From Flagellimonas nanhaiensis (GTDB lineage Bacteria > Bacteroidota > Bacteroidia > Flavobacteriales > Flavobacteriaceae), in assembly GCF_003382275.1 (NCBI RefSeq), contig NZ_QTJX01000003.1, positions 310,001 through 374,000 on the forward strand: a DNA stretch of 64,000 bases. The letters are read 5' to 3'. The translations under genes and the position numbers were made by a program. The notes beneath the pieces were generated by a model, which worked only from the letters and a program-made list of their open reading frames with translations, was not told the DNA's origin and ran no database searches. Shown here piece after piece: positions 7,593 to 16,039 of the stretch (its first letter is position 1; every line of letters starts with the position of its first letter).

Positions 7593-10500
7593 ATGTTGGA
7601 AAAAACGGAAATAAAGGATTTTGAAACCCTCAACGGTTCCAAACAGGATATTCAGCTTTCCTATCAGATATTTGGGAAGAAACTGCACACAGCTCCAATA
7701 GTGTTGGTGAACCATGCTTTAACTGGGAATTCCAATGTGTCTGGAGAAAAAGGTTGGTGGTCCAGTTTAATTGGGAAGGGGAAATGTATCGATACAGATA
7801 CTTTTACCATTTTGTCATTCAACATTCCAGGCAATGGTTTTGACGGTTTTGTTGTGGACAACTATAAGGATTTTGTTGCCGGGGATGTGGCTCGGATATT
7901 TTTGCTGGGATTGGAAATCCTTGAGATAGAAAAAGTGTTTGCAATTATCGGAGGGTCGTTGGGAGGTGGAGTGGCCTGGGAAATGGCTGCACTGAATCCA
8001 AAAATCACAAAACATTTAATACCGGTAGCCTCGGATTGGAAATCCACTGATTGGTTGATTGCCAATTGCCAGATTCAAGAACAATTTTTGGTCAATTCCA
8101 AGCAACCTGTACACGATGCCCGTATGCACGCCATGCTGTGCTATCGAACCCCGGAATCCTTCAAGGAACGATTTAAAAGAAGTACCAATGAAGAACTCCA
8201 GGTGTTCAATGTGGAAAGTTGGTTAATGCACCATGGGAAGAAGCTACAAGAGCGATTTCAACTTTCTGCCTACAAGCTAATGAACCAACTGTTGAAGACT
8301 ATTGACATCACCAGGGATGGTGACGATGCCTTTAAGGCACTTCAAGAAAGTGACACTCAAATACACATAGTTGGGGTGAATTCTGATTTGTTCTTTACCG
8401 CTGAAGAAAACAAGGAAACTTTTAGAAAGTTGGCCCAAGTCAATGCCAATGTCACCTATGGTGAGGTTCAATCGCTTCATGGACACGATGCCTTTTTAAT
8501 GGAGTTTGAGCAGTTGGAAAAACTTTTGGAACCCATTTTCAAAAGGAAAGGAAAACTGGACAGGATAAAAATCCTAAAGTTTGGTGGAAAATCCTTGGCC
8601 AATGGAAAAGGTATTGAGCGCGTGCTCCAGATCATTTCTGAAAAGGCTGCAGCGAACGAACATTTTGCCGTGGTGGTCTCTGCCAGAGGCCATGCAACGG
8701 ATGAACTGGAGAGTATGTTGGGCAAGGCCGCAAAAGGTTATGACTTTGCGGAGGACTTAGAGCGATTCACTACGTATCAAAAAAATGGGTATGTAGGAAT
8801 TGATATTGGAAGTGAACTTAAGAATATTGAAAAAATATTGAAGGGAGTTTCTCTTTCAGGGGATTATAGTTTGAGGACAAAGGATGAGCTGTTGTCTTAT
8901 GGCGAATTGATTTCTGGAAAAGTACTCTCAGCTTTATTGAATGAATCTGGCCTTAAGGCCCAACTTGTTGATTCCAGGGCTTTGATTAAAACCGATGACA
9001 CCTTTAACAACGCTGAGGTCGATGAACGGATTTCCAAAGAGAATATTATTCGAAGCTTTCATGGAATAGATACTGAAACTATACCGGTGGTTACAGGCTT
9101 TATTGGCTCCACTAAGGAAGGGGTGACTACCACTTTGGGGAGGAACGGAACCAACTATTCTGCTGCCTTGCTAGCTAATTTTTTGGATGCATCAGAACTT
9201 GTCAACTATACCCACGTCGATGGGATTTTTACCGCAAATCCGGATTTGGTTCCAGATGCCAAGTTGATTGATGTGATTTCTTATGATGAAGCCAATGAGT
9301 TGGCCAATTTTGGAGCCAACATCTTGCATGCTAAAACAATCATCCCACTTATTGAAAAAAATATACCCCTTAGAATCTGTAATACCTTCAACAAAAAGAA
9401 CAAAGGAACCTTAATAGGACCCAAGACGGATAACGGAGGAATCAAATCCCTATCCGTATTGGAGCACATGGCACTGGTGAATTTGGAGGGTAGGGGACTT
9501 TTGGGTAAAGTAGGAATAGATGCCAGAATATTCAAGGCCCTTGGACAAAGCGGCATTAGTGTGGGAATCATATCGCAAGGTTCTTCCGAGCGGGGAATAG
9601 GTCTGGTCGTGGATTCTTCCCAAGCTGATAAGGCAAAGAAGGTATTGGACTTGGAGTTTGAAACTGACTACTCCTCTCATGATATCAATCAAATTACGGT
9701 TGAAAAAGACGTTTCAGTAATCTCCATTGTGGGGATGGACTTGAGCAGTTTTCACAAACCCTTCAATGCCTTGGTGAAGAATCAGGTTATACCACTACTG
9801 TTCAACAACACGGTAACCGGTAAGAATGTTAGCATGGTGGTCCACAAAGATGATTTGCACAAGGCCATTAATGTAGTTCACGGGCAGATTTTTGGCATAG
9901 CCAAGAAAATCAACCTAGCCGTATTTGGACATGGAAATGTGGGAGGCACTCTGATAGATCAAATCCTCAACTCCCAAAAAAGTATTGAGGGTCGGAAGGG
10001 AATAGACCTACGCATTTTTGCTGTGACCAATTCCAGAAAAGCATTGCTGGATCATGAAGGAATAGATGCTGATTGGAGTTTAAGCCTAGAAAAGAATGGA
10101 CAGCACTACCAGGTTGAAGATATCATAGCCTACGCTAAAAATAATCATCTGGAAAACCTGATTGCAGTGGACAACACAGCAAGCCAGGATTTAGTGGAGA
10201 ACTATGAATTATTGATTCAGAATGGATTTGATTTGGTTTCCTCCAATAAAATAGCCAATACGTTGAGTTTTGAAAAGTATGGTTCTATCAGAGATTCACT
10301 GGAAAAGAACCAAAAGCAATATTTATACGAAACCAATGTGGGTGCAGGGCTCCCTTTGATAGATACCATAAAGCTCTTGCACCTTTCGGGAGAGAACATA
10401 ACCTGGATAAAAGGTGTTTTCTCTGGCTCACTCAGTTATATTTTCAATACTTTTTCGGAAAAGGAAAAGCCTTTTTCTGACATCGTAAAAGAAGCTATGA

Positions 10501-10979
10501 AAAAAGGGTTTACTGAACCTGACCCAAGAGAGGACCTTTCAGGAAATGATGTCGGGAGAAAATTGTTGATTCTAGCACGGGAGCTGGATCTGAAAAATGA
10601 GTTTTCGGATGTTGAAATTGAAAACTTGATTCCAAAAGAGTTGCAGAATGCCAATTTTGATCAATTCATAAAAGATATCAAGACCATGGATTCCAAATTT
10701 GATGAAATCAAGAAAAACCAAGAAGAAGGACATGTTTTGCGCTACATCGGAGATTTGTTTGGAGACCTTCAAAAAGAAAAGGGCAATTTGGAAGTCAAAT
10801 TGGTTTCTGTTCCAAAGAGTAGTGCTTTAGGACAAGTGAGTGGTTCAGATTCCATCATTGAAATCTATACCGAATCCTATGGAGAAAACCCTTTGGTGAT
10901 ACAAGGAGCCGGAGCTGGTGCCCAAGTAACGGCCAGAGGGGTGTTTGGCGATATATTACGAATAGCAGAAAAAGTGTAA
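7593..10979 (+). CDS. fused MetX-like acyltransferase, aspartokinase and homoserine dehydrogenase
   Basis: A 1128-residue multidomain enzyme. Residues 1-320 form an alpha/beta hydrolase of the homoserine O-acetyltransferase type: nucleophile Ser122 in IIGGSLGGGVAWEMA, Asp265 in GVNSDLFFT and His298 in HGHDAFL. Residues 326-615 are an aspartokinase beginning KILKFGGKSLANGKG. Residues 620-765 hold ACT domains, and residues 772-1128 are a homoserine dehydrogenase with the NAD(P) motif FGHGNVGG (778-785). One chain thus carries steps one and three of the aspartate pathway plus homoserine activation; aspartate-semialdehyde dehydrogenase is not in the window. The frame is continuous and all three active sites look intact, so this is a true fusion. 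The ACT domains suggest allosteric control on top of the riboswitch. Confidence 0.92.
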   Translation: MLEKTEIKDFETLNGSKQDIQLSYQIFGKKLHTAPIVLVNHALTGNSNVSGEKGWWSSLIGKGKCIDTDTFTILSFNIPGNGFDGFVVDNYKDFVAGDVARIFLLGLEILEIEKVFAIIGGSLGGGVAWEMAALNPKITKHLIPVASDWKSTDWLIANCQIQEQFLVNSKQPVHDARMHAMLCYRTPESFKERFKRSTNEELQVFNVESWLMHHGKKLQERFQLSAYKLMNQLLKTIDITRDGDDAFKALQESDTQIHIVGVNSDLFFTAEENKETFRKLAQVNANVTYGEVQSLHGHDAFLMEFEQLEKLLEPIFKRKGKLDRIKILKFGGKSLANGKGIERVLQIISEKAAANEHFAVVVSARGHATDELESMLGKAAKGYDFAEDLERFTTYQKNGYVGIDIGSELKNIEKILKGVSLSGDYSLRTKDELLSYGELISGKVLSALLNESGLKAQLVDSRALIKTDDTFNNAEVDERISKENIIRSFHGIDTETIPVVTGFIGSTKEGVTTTLGRNGTNYSAALLANFLDASELVNYTHVDGIFTANPDLVPDAKLIDVISYDEANELANFGANILHAKTIIPLIEKNIPLRICNTFNKKNKGTLIGPKTDNGGIKSLSVLEHMALVNLEGRGLLGKVGIDARIFKALGQSGISVGIISQGSSERGIGLVVDSSQADKAKKVLDLEFETDYSSHDINQITVEKDVSVISIVGMDLSSFHKPFNALVKNQVIPLLFNNTVTGKNVSMVVHKDDLHKAINVVHGQIFGIAKKINLAVFGHGNVGGTLIDQILNSQKSIEGRKGIDLRIFAVTNSRKALLDHEGIDADWSLSLEKNGQHYQVEDIIAYAKNNHLENLIAVDNTASQDLVENYELLIQNGFDLVSSNKIANTLSFEKYGSIRDSLEKNQKQYLYETNVGAGLPLIDTIKLLHLSGENITWIKGVFSGSLSYIFNTFSEKEKPFSDIVKEAMKKGFTEPDPREDLSGNDVGRKLLILARELDLKNEFSDVEIENLIPKELQNANFDQFIKDIKTMDSKFDEIKKNQEEGHVLRYIGDLFGDLQKEKGNLEVKLVSVPKSSALGQVSGSDSIIEIYTESYGENPLVIQGAGAGAQVTARGVFGDILRIAEKV

Positions 10980-12151
10980 TGGGAAAGACAAGAAAATTTG
11001 AAACCGAAGCAATTCGCACACAGATAGAAAGAACGCAGTTTTTGGAACACTCCGCCCCAATGTACCTCACTTCAAGCTTTGTTTTTGATGATGCCGAGGA
11101 TATGCGAGCATCCTTTGCGGAGGAAAAGGATAGGAACATTTACTCCAGATATTCCAACCCAAATTCTTCTGAGTTTATTGAGAAAGTATGCAAAATGGAA
11201 GGAGCAGAAAGTGGATTTGCCTTTGCTTCTGGTATGGCAGCAGTATATTCCACCTTTATGGCCCTATTGGAAAGCGGGGACCATATAGTATCCTCAAAAA
11301 GCATTTTTGGGTCTACGCATTCACTTTTTACCAACTTTTTCCCCAAATGGAACATCAGTACAAGCTATTTCGATGTCAATGATTTAGCATCGGTTGAAAG
11401 CTTGATAACTCCTAAGACCAAAATTCTTTATGCCGAGTCCCCAACAAACCCTGGGGTGGACGTCCTGGATTTGGAATTACTTGGAAAAATTGCCAAAAAG
11501 CATGGTCTAATTTTTATCATAGATAACTGTTTTGCATCTCCATATCTGCAACAGCCCATCAAGTTTGGTGCAGATTTGGTGATTCATTCGGGTACAAAGT
11601 TGATGGATGGTCAAGGAAGGGTTTTGGCAGGAATTACTGTGGGCAAGGATGATTTGGTGGACAAAGTATATCGCTTTTCCAGAATCACTGGGCCTGCTCT
11701 TTCACCATTTAATGCATGGGTATTATCTAAAAGTCTGGAAACCCTTTCAATAAGGGTAGATAGACATTGTTCCAATGCACTTGCACTAGCTACTTTTTTA
11801 GAAAGTCATGCTGAAATAGCCTGGGTGAAATATCCCTTTCTCAAGTCGCACCCTCAATATGAAATCGCAAAAAAGCAGATGAAAGCAGGAGGATGTGTCG
11901 TCGCTTTTGAAGTTAAGGGAGGACTTGAAGCTGGTCGAAGATTTTTTGACCGAATAAAACTATTGTCGCTTTCTGCCAATCTTGGAGATTCCAGAAGTAT
12001 TGTTACCCATCCTGCTTCAACCACCCACAGTAAACTCTCTTCGGATGAACGTTTAGCGGTTGGAATAACAGATGGAATGGTCAGGGTTTCAGTTGGTTTG
12101 GAACATATTGACGACATTGTTGCTGACGTTGACCAAGCCTTGGGAGGATGA
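10979..12151 (+). CDS. trans-sulfuration family PLP enzyme, MetZ-like sulfhydrylase
   Basis: A 390-residue Cys/Met metabolism PLP enzyme, nearest by length and motifs to O-succinylhomoserine sulfhydrylase (MetZ) or cystathionine gamma-synthase. The PLP lysine is Lys207 in VIHSGTKLMDGQGRVL; RYSNPNSSEFIEKVCKMEG and ANLGDSRSIVTHPASTTH are present. Its ATG overlaps the TAA of the fusion gene (TAATG), so the two are translationally coupled. A second sulfhydrylase in an operon that already has MetY suggests either redundancy or a different acyl or sulfur donor. Motifs do not decide between sulfhydrylase and cystathionine-forming activity. Confidence 0.85.
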   Translation: MGKTRKFETEAIRTQIERTQFLEHSAPMYLTSSFVFDDAEDMRASFAEEKDRNIYSRYSNPNSSEFIEKVCKMEGAESGFAFASGMAAVYSTFMALLESGDHIVSSKSIFGSTHSLFTNFFPKWNISTSYFDVNDLASVESLITPKTKILYAESPTNPGVDVLDLELLGKIAKKHGLIFIIDNCFASPYLQQPIKFGADLVIHSGTKLMDGQGRVLAGITVGKDDLVDKVYRFSRITGPALSPFNAWVLSKSLETLSIRVDRHCSNALALATFLESHAEIAWVKYPFLKSHPQYEIAKKQMKAGGCVVAFEVKGGLEAGRRFFDRIKLLSLSANLGDSRSIVTHPASTTHSKLSSDERLAVGITDGMVRVSVGLEHIDDIVADVDQALGG

Positions 12152-12209
12152 AGTTGTAAAAGGGTTTCGGTTTTTGAACACCATTGGCAAATTTCGCTAT
12201 CTTCGTAGG

Positions 12210-12620
12210 ATGCTCTCCAAGAAGACAAAATATGGCCTAAAGGCACTGACTTACCTAGCATCCGTAAATAACCGGGAACCGGTTCAGATTGCTGAAATTG
12301 CAAAGCACGAAAATATATCCCAAAAGTTTTTGGAAAGCATTCTGCTTACCTTGCGAAGGAACGGATTTCTAGGGTCTAAAAAAGGCAAAGGAGGGGGTTA
12401 TTATTTAATCAAAGAGCCCCACGAAATTCTAATGACCTCTGTTATGAGGGTGTTGGAAGGTCCAATAGCGATGATTCCCTGTGTGAGCCTGAATTTCTAC
12501 GAGAAGTGCGATGATTGTCCAGATGAGAAAAAATGCGCAGTCCATAAGCTGATGCTACAAGTGCGGGATAGTGCTTTGGAGGTCTACCGTAACAATACTT
12601 TGGCTGATTTAATTCCTTAA
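12210..12620 (+). CDS. Rrf2 family transcriptional regulator
   Basis: A 136-residue Rrf2 protein. The start is placed at the ATG of MLSKKTKYGLKALTYLA, the standard Rrf2 N-terminus; a longer frame upstream lies inside the previous gene. The winged HTH covers residues 1-80, with IAKHENISQKFLESILLTLRRNG as the recognition part. Four cysteines follow: Cys91, then Cys100-x2-Cys103-x5-Cys109 in the region that holds the Fe-S ligands of IscR and NsrR. Because it sits between the met operon and the sulfate operon, the likely role is sensing sulfur or Fe-S status and controlling cys genes, as CymR does in Bacillus. The target is inference from context and the palindromes at 12767 and 16011. TATCTTCG just before the ATG could be its own minus-7 element. 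Confidence 0.9.
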   Translation: MLSKKTKYGLKALTYLASVNNREPVQIAEIAKHENISQKFLESILLTLRRNGFLGSKKGKGGGYYLIKEPHEILMTSVMRVLEGPIAMIPCVSLNFYEKCDDCPDEKKCAVHKLMLQVRDSALEVYRNNTLADLIP

Positions 12621-12756
12621 GTGCAGAATCTTCAGTTTTTTATGATTTTGACCTTAAAATCTCCAAGATTTCATCTCGATATTTTAAAATCTACTAAAAC
12701 TATAGGGTAAAAGTAATTTTATAACCTATTTAACGATTTAGTTTTTGAAATAGTTC

Positions 12757-12764
12757 TACTTTTG
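12757..12764 (+). promoter_or_regulatory. minus-7 element of the sulfate assimilation operon
   Basis: TACTTTTG fits TAnnTTTG. It lies directly before the palindrome at 12767, so the start point would fall inside that palindrome. Confidence 0.55.
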
Positions 12765-12766
12765 AA

Positions 12767-12789
12767 ATTCCTATTAAATCTATAGGAAT
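12767..12789 (+). promoter_or_regulatory. palindromic operator candidate before the cys operon
   Basis: ATTCCTAT-TAAATCT-ATAGGAAT has perfect 8-bp arms and a 7-bp spacer. The same CCTAT-N7-ATAGG pattern recurs before the sulfite reductase gene at 16011. A degenerate copy may start at CCTATTTAA near 12725. The neighbouring Rrf2 protein is the most likely binder (inference). Confidence 0.55.
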
Positions 12790-12802
12790 ATAATTTTAGC
12801 AA

Positions 12803-13066
12803 ATGATAGCAGACCAACTTGTAGTCGACAATGGCAAAAGAAGAACCACGTATTCTAAGGATAAAGGTTCTGAAAGTCCAAAAAGAAGCATTGTTAAATC
12901 TATCAGTTGGAGGGTAGTGGGCACCTTGGACACCATCATCATTTCTTGGATTGTGACGGGTACTTTATCTGTCGCTTTTTCCATAGGAATTGTAGAATTG
13001 GTTACCAAAATGGTGCTTTATTTTTTCCATGAAAGAATATGGAACACAATTAAATGGGGTAGATAA
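12803..13066 (+). CDS. DUF2061 family small membrane protein
   Basis: An 87-residue protein with a soluble N-terminus and two hydrophobic segments (about 46-62 and 63-80) around the conserved block SISWRVVGTLDTIIISWIVTG and the ending HERIWNTIKWGR, both typical of DUF2061. Its function is unknown. DUF2061 genes often neighbour sulfate-reduction genes, and here it opens the cys operon and lies 10 bp before cysH. Confidence 0.85.
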   Translation: MIADQLVVDNGKRRTTYSKDKGSESPKRSIVKSISWRVVGTLDTIIISWIVTGTLSVAFSIGIVELVTKMVLYFFHERIWNTIKWGR

Positions 13067-13076
13067 AAAAGATAGA

Positions 13077-13700
13077 ATGGCTTTACAGCAAAATGATATC
13101 GAAAATCTGAATCGACAATTTAAGGGGATTCCACCTGAGGAAATTATTTCATGGGCTGTTACCCACGGTAAAAACCCAGTGGTAACTACCAATTTCAGAC
13201 CTTATGAAGTGGCTATTTTACATGCAGTCACACAAGTTGACAATCAAATTCCTGTAGTTTGGTGTGATACTGGGTACAATACACCTGATACATATAAACA
13301 TGCGGAGGATTTAACAACAAGGCTCAACTTGAACATCAAACTATATGTGCCCAAACAGACTTCTGCCCACAGAGATGCTGTTATGGGAATCCCTCAAATA
13401 GATAATCCCCAACATGCGGTTTTCACAGAACAAGTAAAGTTGGAACCTTTCAGGAGGGCAATGGAAGAACTAAAACCAGATGTGTGGTTTACAAATTTAA
13501 GAAAAGGTCAGACCGCCCATAGGAATTCTTTAGATGTGCTGAGCTTGAGTAAGGATGGAGTATTAAAGGTTAGCCCATTTTATTATTGGAGCGATACCCA
13601 ACTGGATACCTATCTAAAACAACACAATCTGCCAAACGAACATAGGTATTTTGACCCCACAAAGGTTTTGGAAAATCGAGAATGTGGATTACATACATAA
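13077..13700 (+). CDS. cysH: phosphoadenosine/adenosine phosphosulfate reductase
   Basis: A 207-residue PAPS/APS reductase that makes sulfite from activated sulfate using thioredoxin. The start is placed at the ATG at 13077 (MALQQNDIEN), just past the stop of the DUF2061 gene; an earlier in-frame ATG at 13029 would overlap that gene by 38 bp. Visible motifs are PVVWCDTGYNTPDTYKHAE, WFTNLRKGQTAHR and the C-terminal catalytic ENRECGLHT. The CC and CxxC pairs that bind a 4Fe-4S cluster in APS reductases are absent, so it resembles the cluster-free PAPS type, yet no cysC kinase gene is seen nearby. Confidence 0.92.
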   Translation: MALQQNDIENLNRQFKGIPPEEIISWAVTHGKNPVVTTNFRPYEVAILHAVTQVDNQIPVVWCDTGYNTPDTYKHAEDLTTRLNLNIKLYVPKQTSAHRDAVMGIPQIDNPQHAVFTEQVKLEPFRRAMEELKPDVWFTNLRKGQTAHRNSLDVLSLSKDGVLKVSPFYYWSDTQLDTYLKQHNLPNEHRYFDPTKVLENRECGLHT

Positions 13701-13754
13701 CCAAACTATAAACTGATATTTCTGTAAAGGAAGTAACCAAAAACAAAGTAAGAT

Positions 13755-14702
13755 TTGGAAACACTAACAGAAGAAATACAAAAGCCGACAACATTGGTAC
13801 AGCAAGAAAGACCAAGGGCAAATGCCTTGGAACATGAAGCTATTTACATATTCAGGGAAGTAGCTGCTCAATTTGAAAGACCTGTACTGTTGTTTTCAGG
13901 AGGAAAGGACTCTATATCATTGGTCAGATTGGCCCAAAAAGCATTTTGGCCCTCCAAAATACCTTTTCCCTTAATGCATATTGATACCGGGCACAACTTT
14001 CCAGAGACGATAGAGTTCAGAGATCGTTTGGTTCAAGAATTGGGAGTGGAGCTTATTGTTAGAAAAGTCCAGGATTCCATTGATCAAGGAAAGGTGGTAG
14101 AAGAAACCGGAAAATATGCCAGTCGAAATACGCTTCAGACAACAACTTTGTTGGATGCCATAGAGGAGTTTAAATTCGATGCATGCATCGGAGGAGCCAG
14201 AAGAGATGAGGAAAAAGCACGGGCCAAGGAGCGAATTTTTTCGGTTAGGGATGATTTTGGACAGTGGGACGAGAAAAATCAGCGTCCAGAATTGTTCGAC
14301 ATGTTGAACGGAGAAATTGAAATTGGTCAGAATGTAAGGGTGTTTCCCATTAGCAACTGGACCGAGTTGGATGTATGGAGCTATATCGAAAAGGAAAAAA
14401 TTGAAATACCATCCATCTATTTTGCACACAAGCGAAATGTATTCTTTAGGGATGGGTTGATTTGGTCCGCTGAGGACGAAGTTGTCTATAGAACGGAAGA
14501 TGAGGTTGTGGAAGAGCGCATGGTTCGCTTTAGAACTGTAGGTGACATGTCCTGTACCGCAGCGGTGGAATCCCATGCCGACACCATTGAAAAAGTGGTA
14601 TCCGAAATTAGGGATTCCAAAATTTCGGAAAGAGGAGCCAGAATTGATGACAAAAGATCAGAAGCGGCCATGGAAAAACGTAAACAACAAGGATACTTTT
14701 AA
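13755..14702 (+). CDS. cysD: sulfate adenylyltransferase subunit 2
   Basis: A 315-residue ATP sulfurylase small subunit, which with CysN forms APS from sulfate and ATP. The PP-loop is in ERPVLLFSGGKDSISLVRLA (about 42-61), and the family blocks LMHIDTGHNFPETIEFRD and GGARRDEEKARAKERIFS follow. The only suitable start is TTG at 13755: the next in-frame Met is near residue 76, beyond the PP-loop. cysN begins 15 bp downstream. Confidence 0.95.
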   Translation: METLTEEIQKPTTLVQQERPRANALEHEAIYIFREVAAQFERPVLLFSGGKDSISLVRLAQKAFWPSKIPFPLMHIDTGHNFPETIEFRDRLVQELGVELIVRKVQDSIDQGKVVEETGKYASRNTLQTTTLLDAIEEFKFDACIGGARRDEEKARAKERIFSVRDDFGQWDEKNQRPELFDMLNGEIEIGQNVRVFPISNWTELDVWSYIEKEKIEIPSIYFAHKRNVFFRDGLIWSAEDEVVYRTEDEVVEERMVRFRTVGDMSCTAAVESHADTIEKVVSEIRDSKISERGARIDDKRSEAAMEKRKQQGYF

Positions 14703-14717
14703 AATAAGAGCTGAAAA

Positions 14718-15965
14718 ATGGAAGTTTTAAAAATTGCAACCGCTGGAAGCGTAGATGATGGTAAAAGTACCTTGATAGGCAGATTGCTGTACGATACCAA
14801 ATCGTTGACAGATGATAAACTGGAGGCCATTGAAAAAACAAGTAAACAAAAAGGTTATGATTATTTGGATTTTTCACTGGCAACCGATGGTCTGGTAGCT
14901 GAAAGGGAACAAGGTATCACCATTGATGTGGCTCATATCTATTTTTCAACAGCATCCAAAAGTTATATCATAGCAGATACGCCCGGACATGTTGAATATA
15001 CCAGAAACATGGTTACCGGTGCATCAACATCACAAGCGGCAATCATCCTGATTGATGCAAGGAAAGGTGTTATTGAGCAGACTCACAGACACTTTTTTAT
15101 CAACAACCTACTTAGAATCAAAGACGTTGTTGTGGCAATTAATAAAATGGATTTGGTAGATTTTTCAGAAGAAGTCTACAACAATATCAAGTCCGATTTT
15201 GAAGAGCTTATGGGTAAGAGGGATTATCAGAATCAGAAAATTTCTTTTATACCTGTCAGCGCTCTTAAAGGTGACAATGTTGTCCATAACTCAGAGAATA
15301 TGCTTTGGTATCAAGGGCAAACGCTAATTGAACATTTAGAGAATTTAAATCTTCAAGATATATACAATACGGGCACACCCAGATTTCCTGTGCAATATGT
15401 AGTTCGCCCCAAAACAGAAGAGTTCCATGACTTTAGAGGCTTTGCCGGAAAAGTTTATGGAGGAGAACTGTCTGTTGGAGATGAGGTTGTGGTGCTGCCA
15501 TCAATGACGCGCTCCAAAATAAAGGCAATCTATTTTTATGATCAACCCTATCAAACCGCTCCAAGACGCTCATCGGTTACCATTACATTGGAAGATGAGG
15601 TAAATGTGAGTAGGGGAGATATGTTGGTCAAAGTGGGAGATTTGCCAACCGTGGACAAACAGTTAACGGCAACCGTGTCCTGGATGGATTCAAATACCAT
15701 GGTAGTTGGAGGAAAATACTTGTTTCAACATGGTATAAATAAAGTGTTGGCCAAGGTAGATGCCATTGAACACAAAATACGTCCAGATTATTCGGGGATT
15801 GAAGAAAATGTCCAGAATCTGGAAATGAACGATATAGCCAAAGTTCGGTTTAAACTGAACAGGTCTATATTCTATGACAAATTCAAGGATCATAGAACCA
15901 ATGGTTCTTTTATTTTGATTGACAGTAGGACCAATAACACCGCAGGTGTAGGTTTCATTGAGTAG
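14718..15965 (+). CDS. cysN: sulfate adenylyltransferase subunit 1 (GTPase)
   Basis: A 415-residue GTPase that drives the CysD reaction. G1 is AGSVDDGKSTLIG (8-20), followed by EREQGITIDVAH, DTPGHVEYTRNM and NKMDLVD, then two EF-Tu-like beta-barrel domains to the end. The length matches CysN alone, so there is no fused APS kinase domain as in CysNC proteins. That matters because the CysH here looks like the PAPS type. Confidence 0.96.
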   Translation: MEVLKIATAGSVDDGKSTLIGRLLYDTKSLTDDKLEAIEKTSKQKGYDYLDFSLATDGLVAEREQGITIDVAHIYFSTASKSYIIADTPGHVEYTRNMVTGASTSQAAIILIDARKGVIEQTHRHFFINNLLRIKDVVVAINKMDLVDFSEEVYNNIKSDFEELMGKRDYQNQKISFIPVSALKGDNVVHNSENMLWYQGQTLIEHLENLNLQDIYNTGTPRFPVQYVVRPKTEEFHDFRGFAGKVYGGELSVGDEVVVLPSMTRSKIKAIYFYDQPYQTAPRRSSVTITLEDEVNVSRGDMLVKVGDLPTVDKQLTATVSWMDSNTMVVGGKYLFQHGINKVLAKVDAIEHKIRPDYSGIEENVQNLEMNDIAKVRFKLNRSIFYDKFKDHRTNGSFILIDSRTNNTAGVGFIE

Positions 15966-16010
15966 TTAAACTCCAAGAAAAGTTAAAATTTGGGATTTTT
16001 CACCATATAA

Positions 16011-16029
16011 TCCTATTTAATATATAGGA
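16011..16029 (+). promoter_or_regulatory. second copy of the CCTAT-N7-ATAGG palindrome, before the sulfite reductase gene
   Basis: TCCTAT-TTAATAT-ATAGGA lies 10 bp before the ATG of the sulfite reductase gene. Arms and spacer length match the site at 12767. The first spacer bases are A/T-rich in both. Confidence 0.55.
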
Positions 16030-16039
16030 AAACTAGATT

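Noticed and set aside
12072..12209. Longer Rrf2 frame starting inside the sulfhydrylase gene
   Set aside because: The standard Rrf2 N-terminus begins at 12210; the extra residues resemble no family and overlap the previous gene.
13029..13076. Longer cysH start at 13029
   Set aside because: It would overlap the DUF2061 gene by 38 bp; the 13077 start gives the usual N-terminus and a normal operon gap.
13971..14576. 201-codon minus-strand open frame
   Set aside because: It lies entirely inside cysD, has no family resemblance and no promoter.
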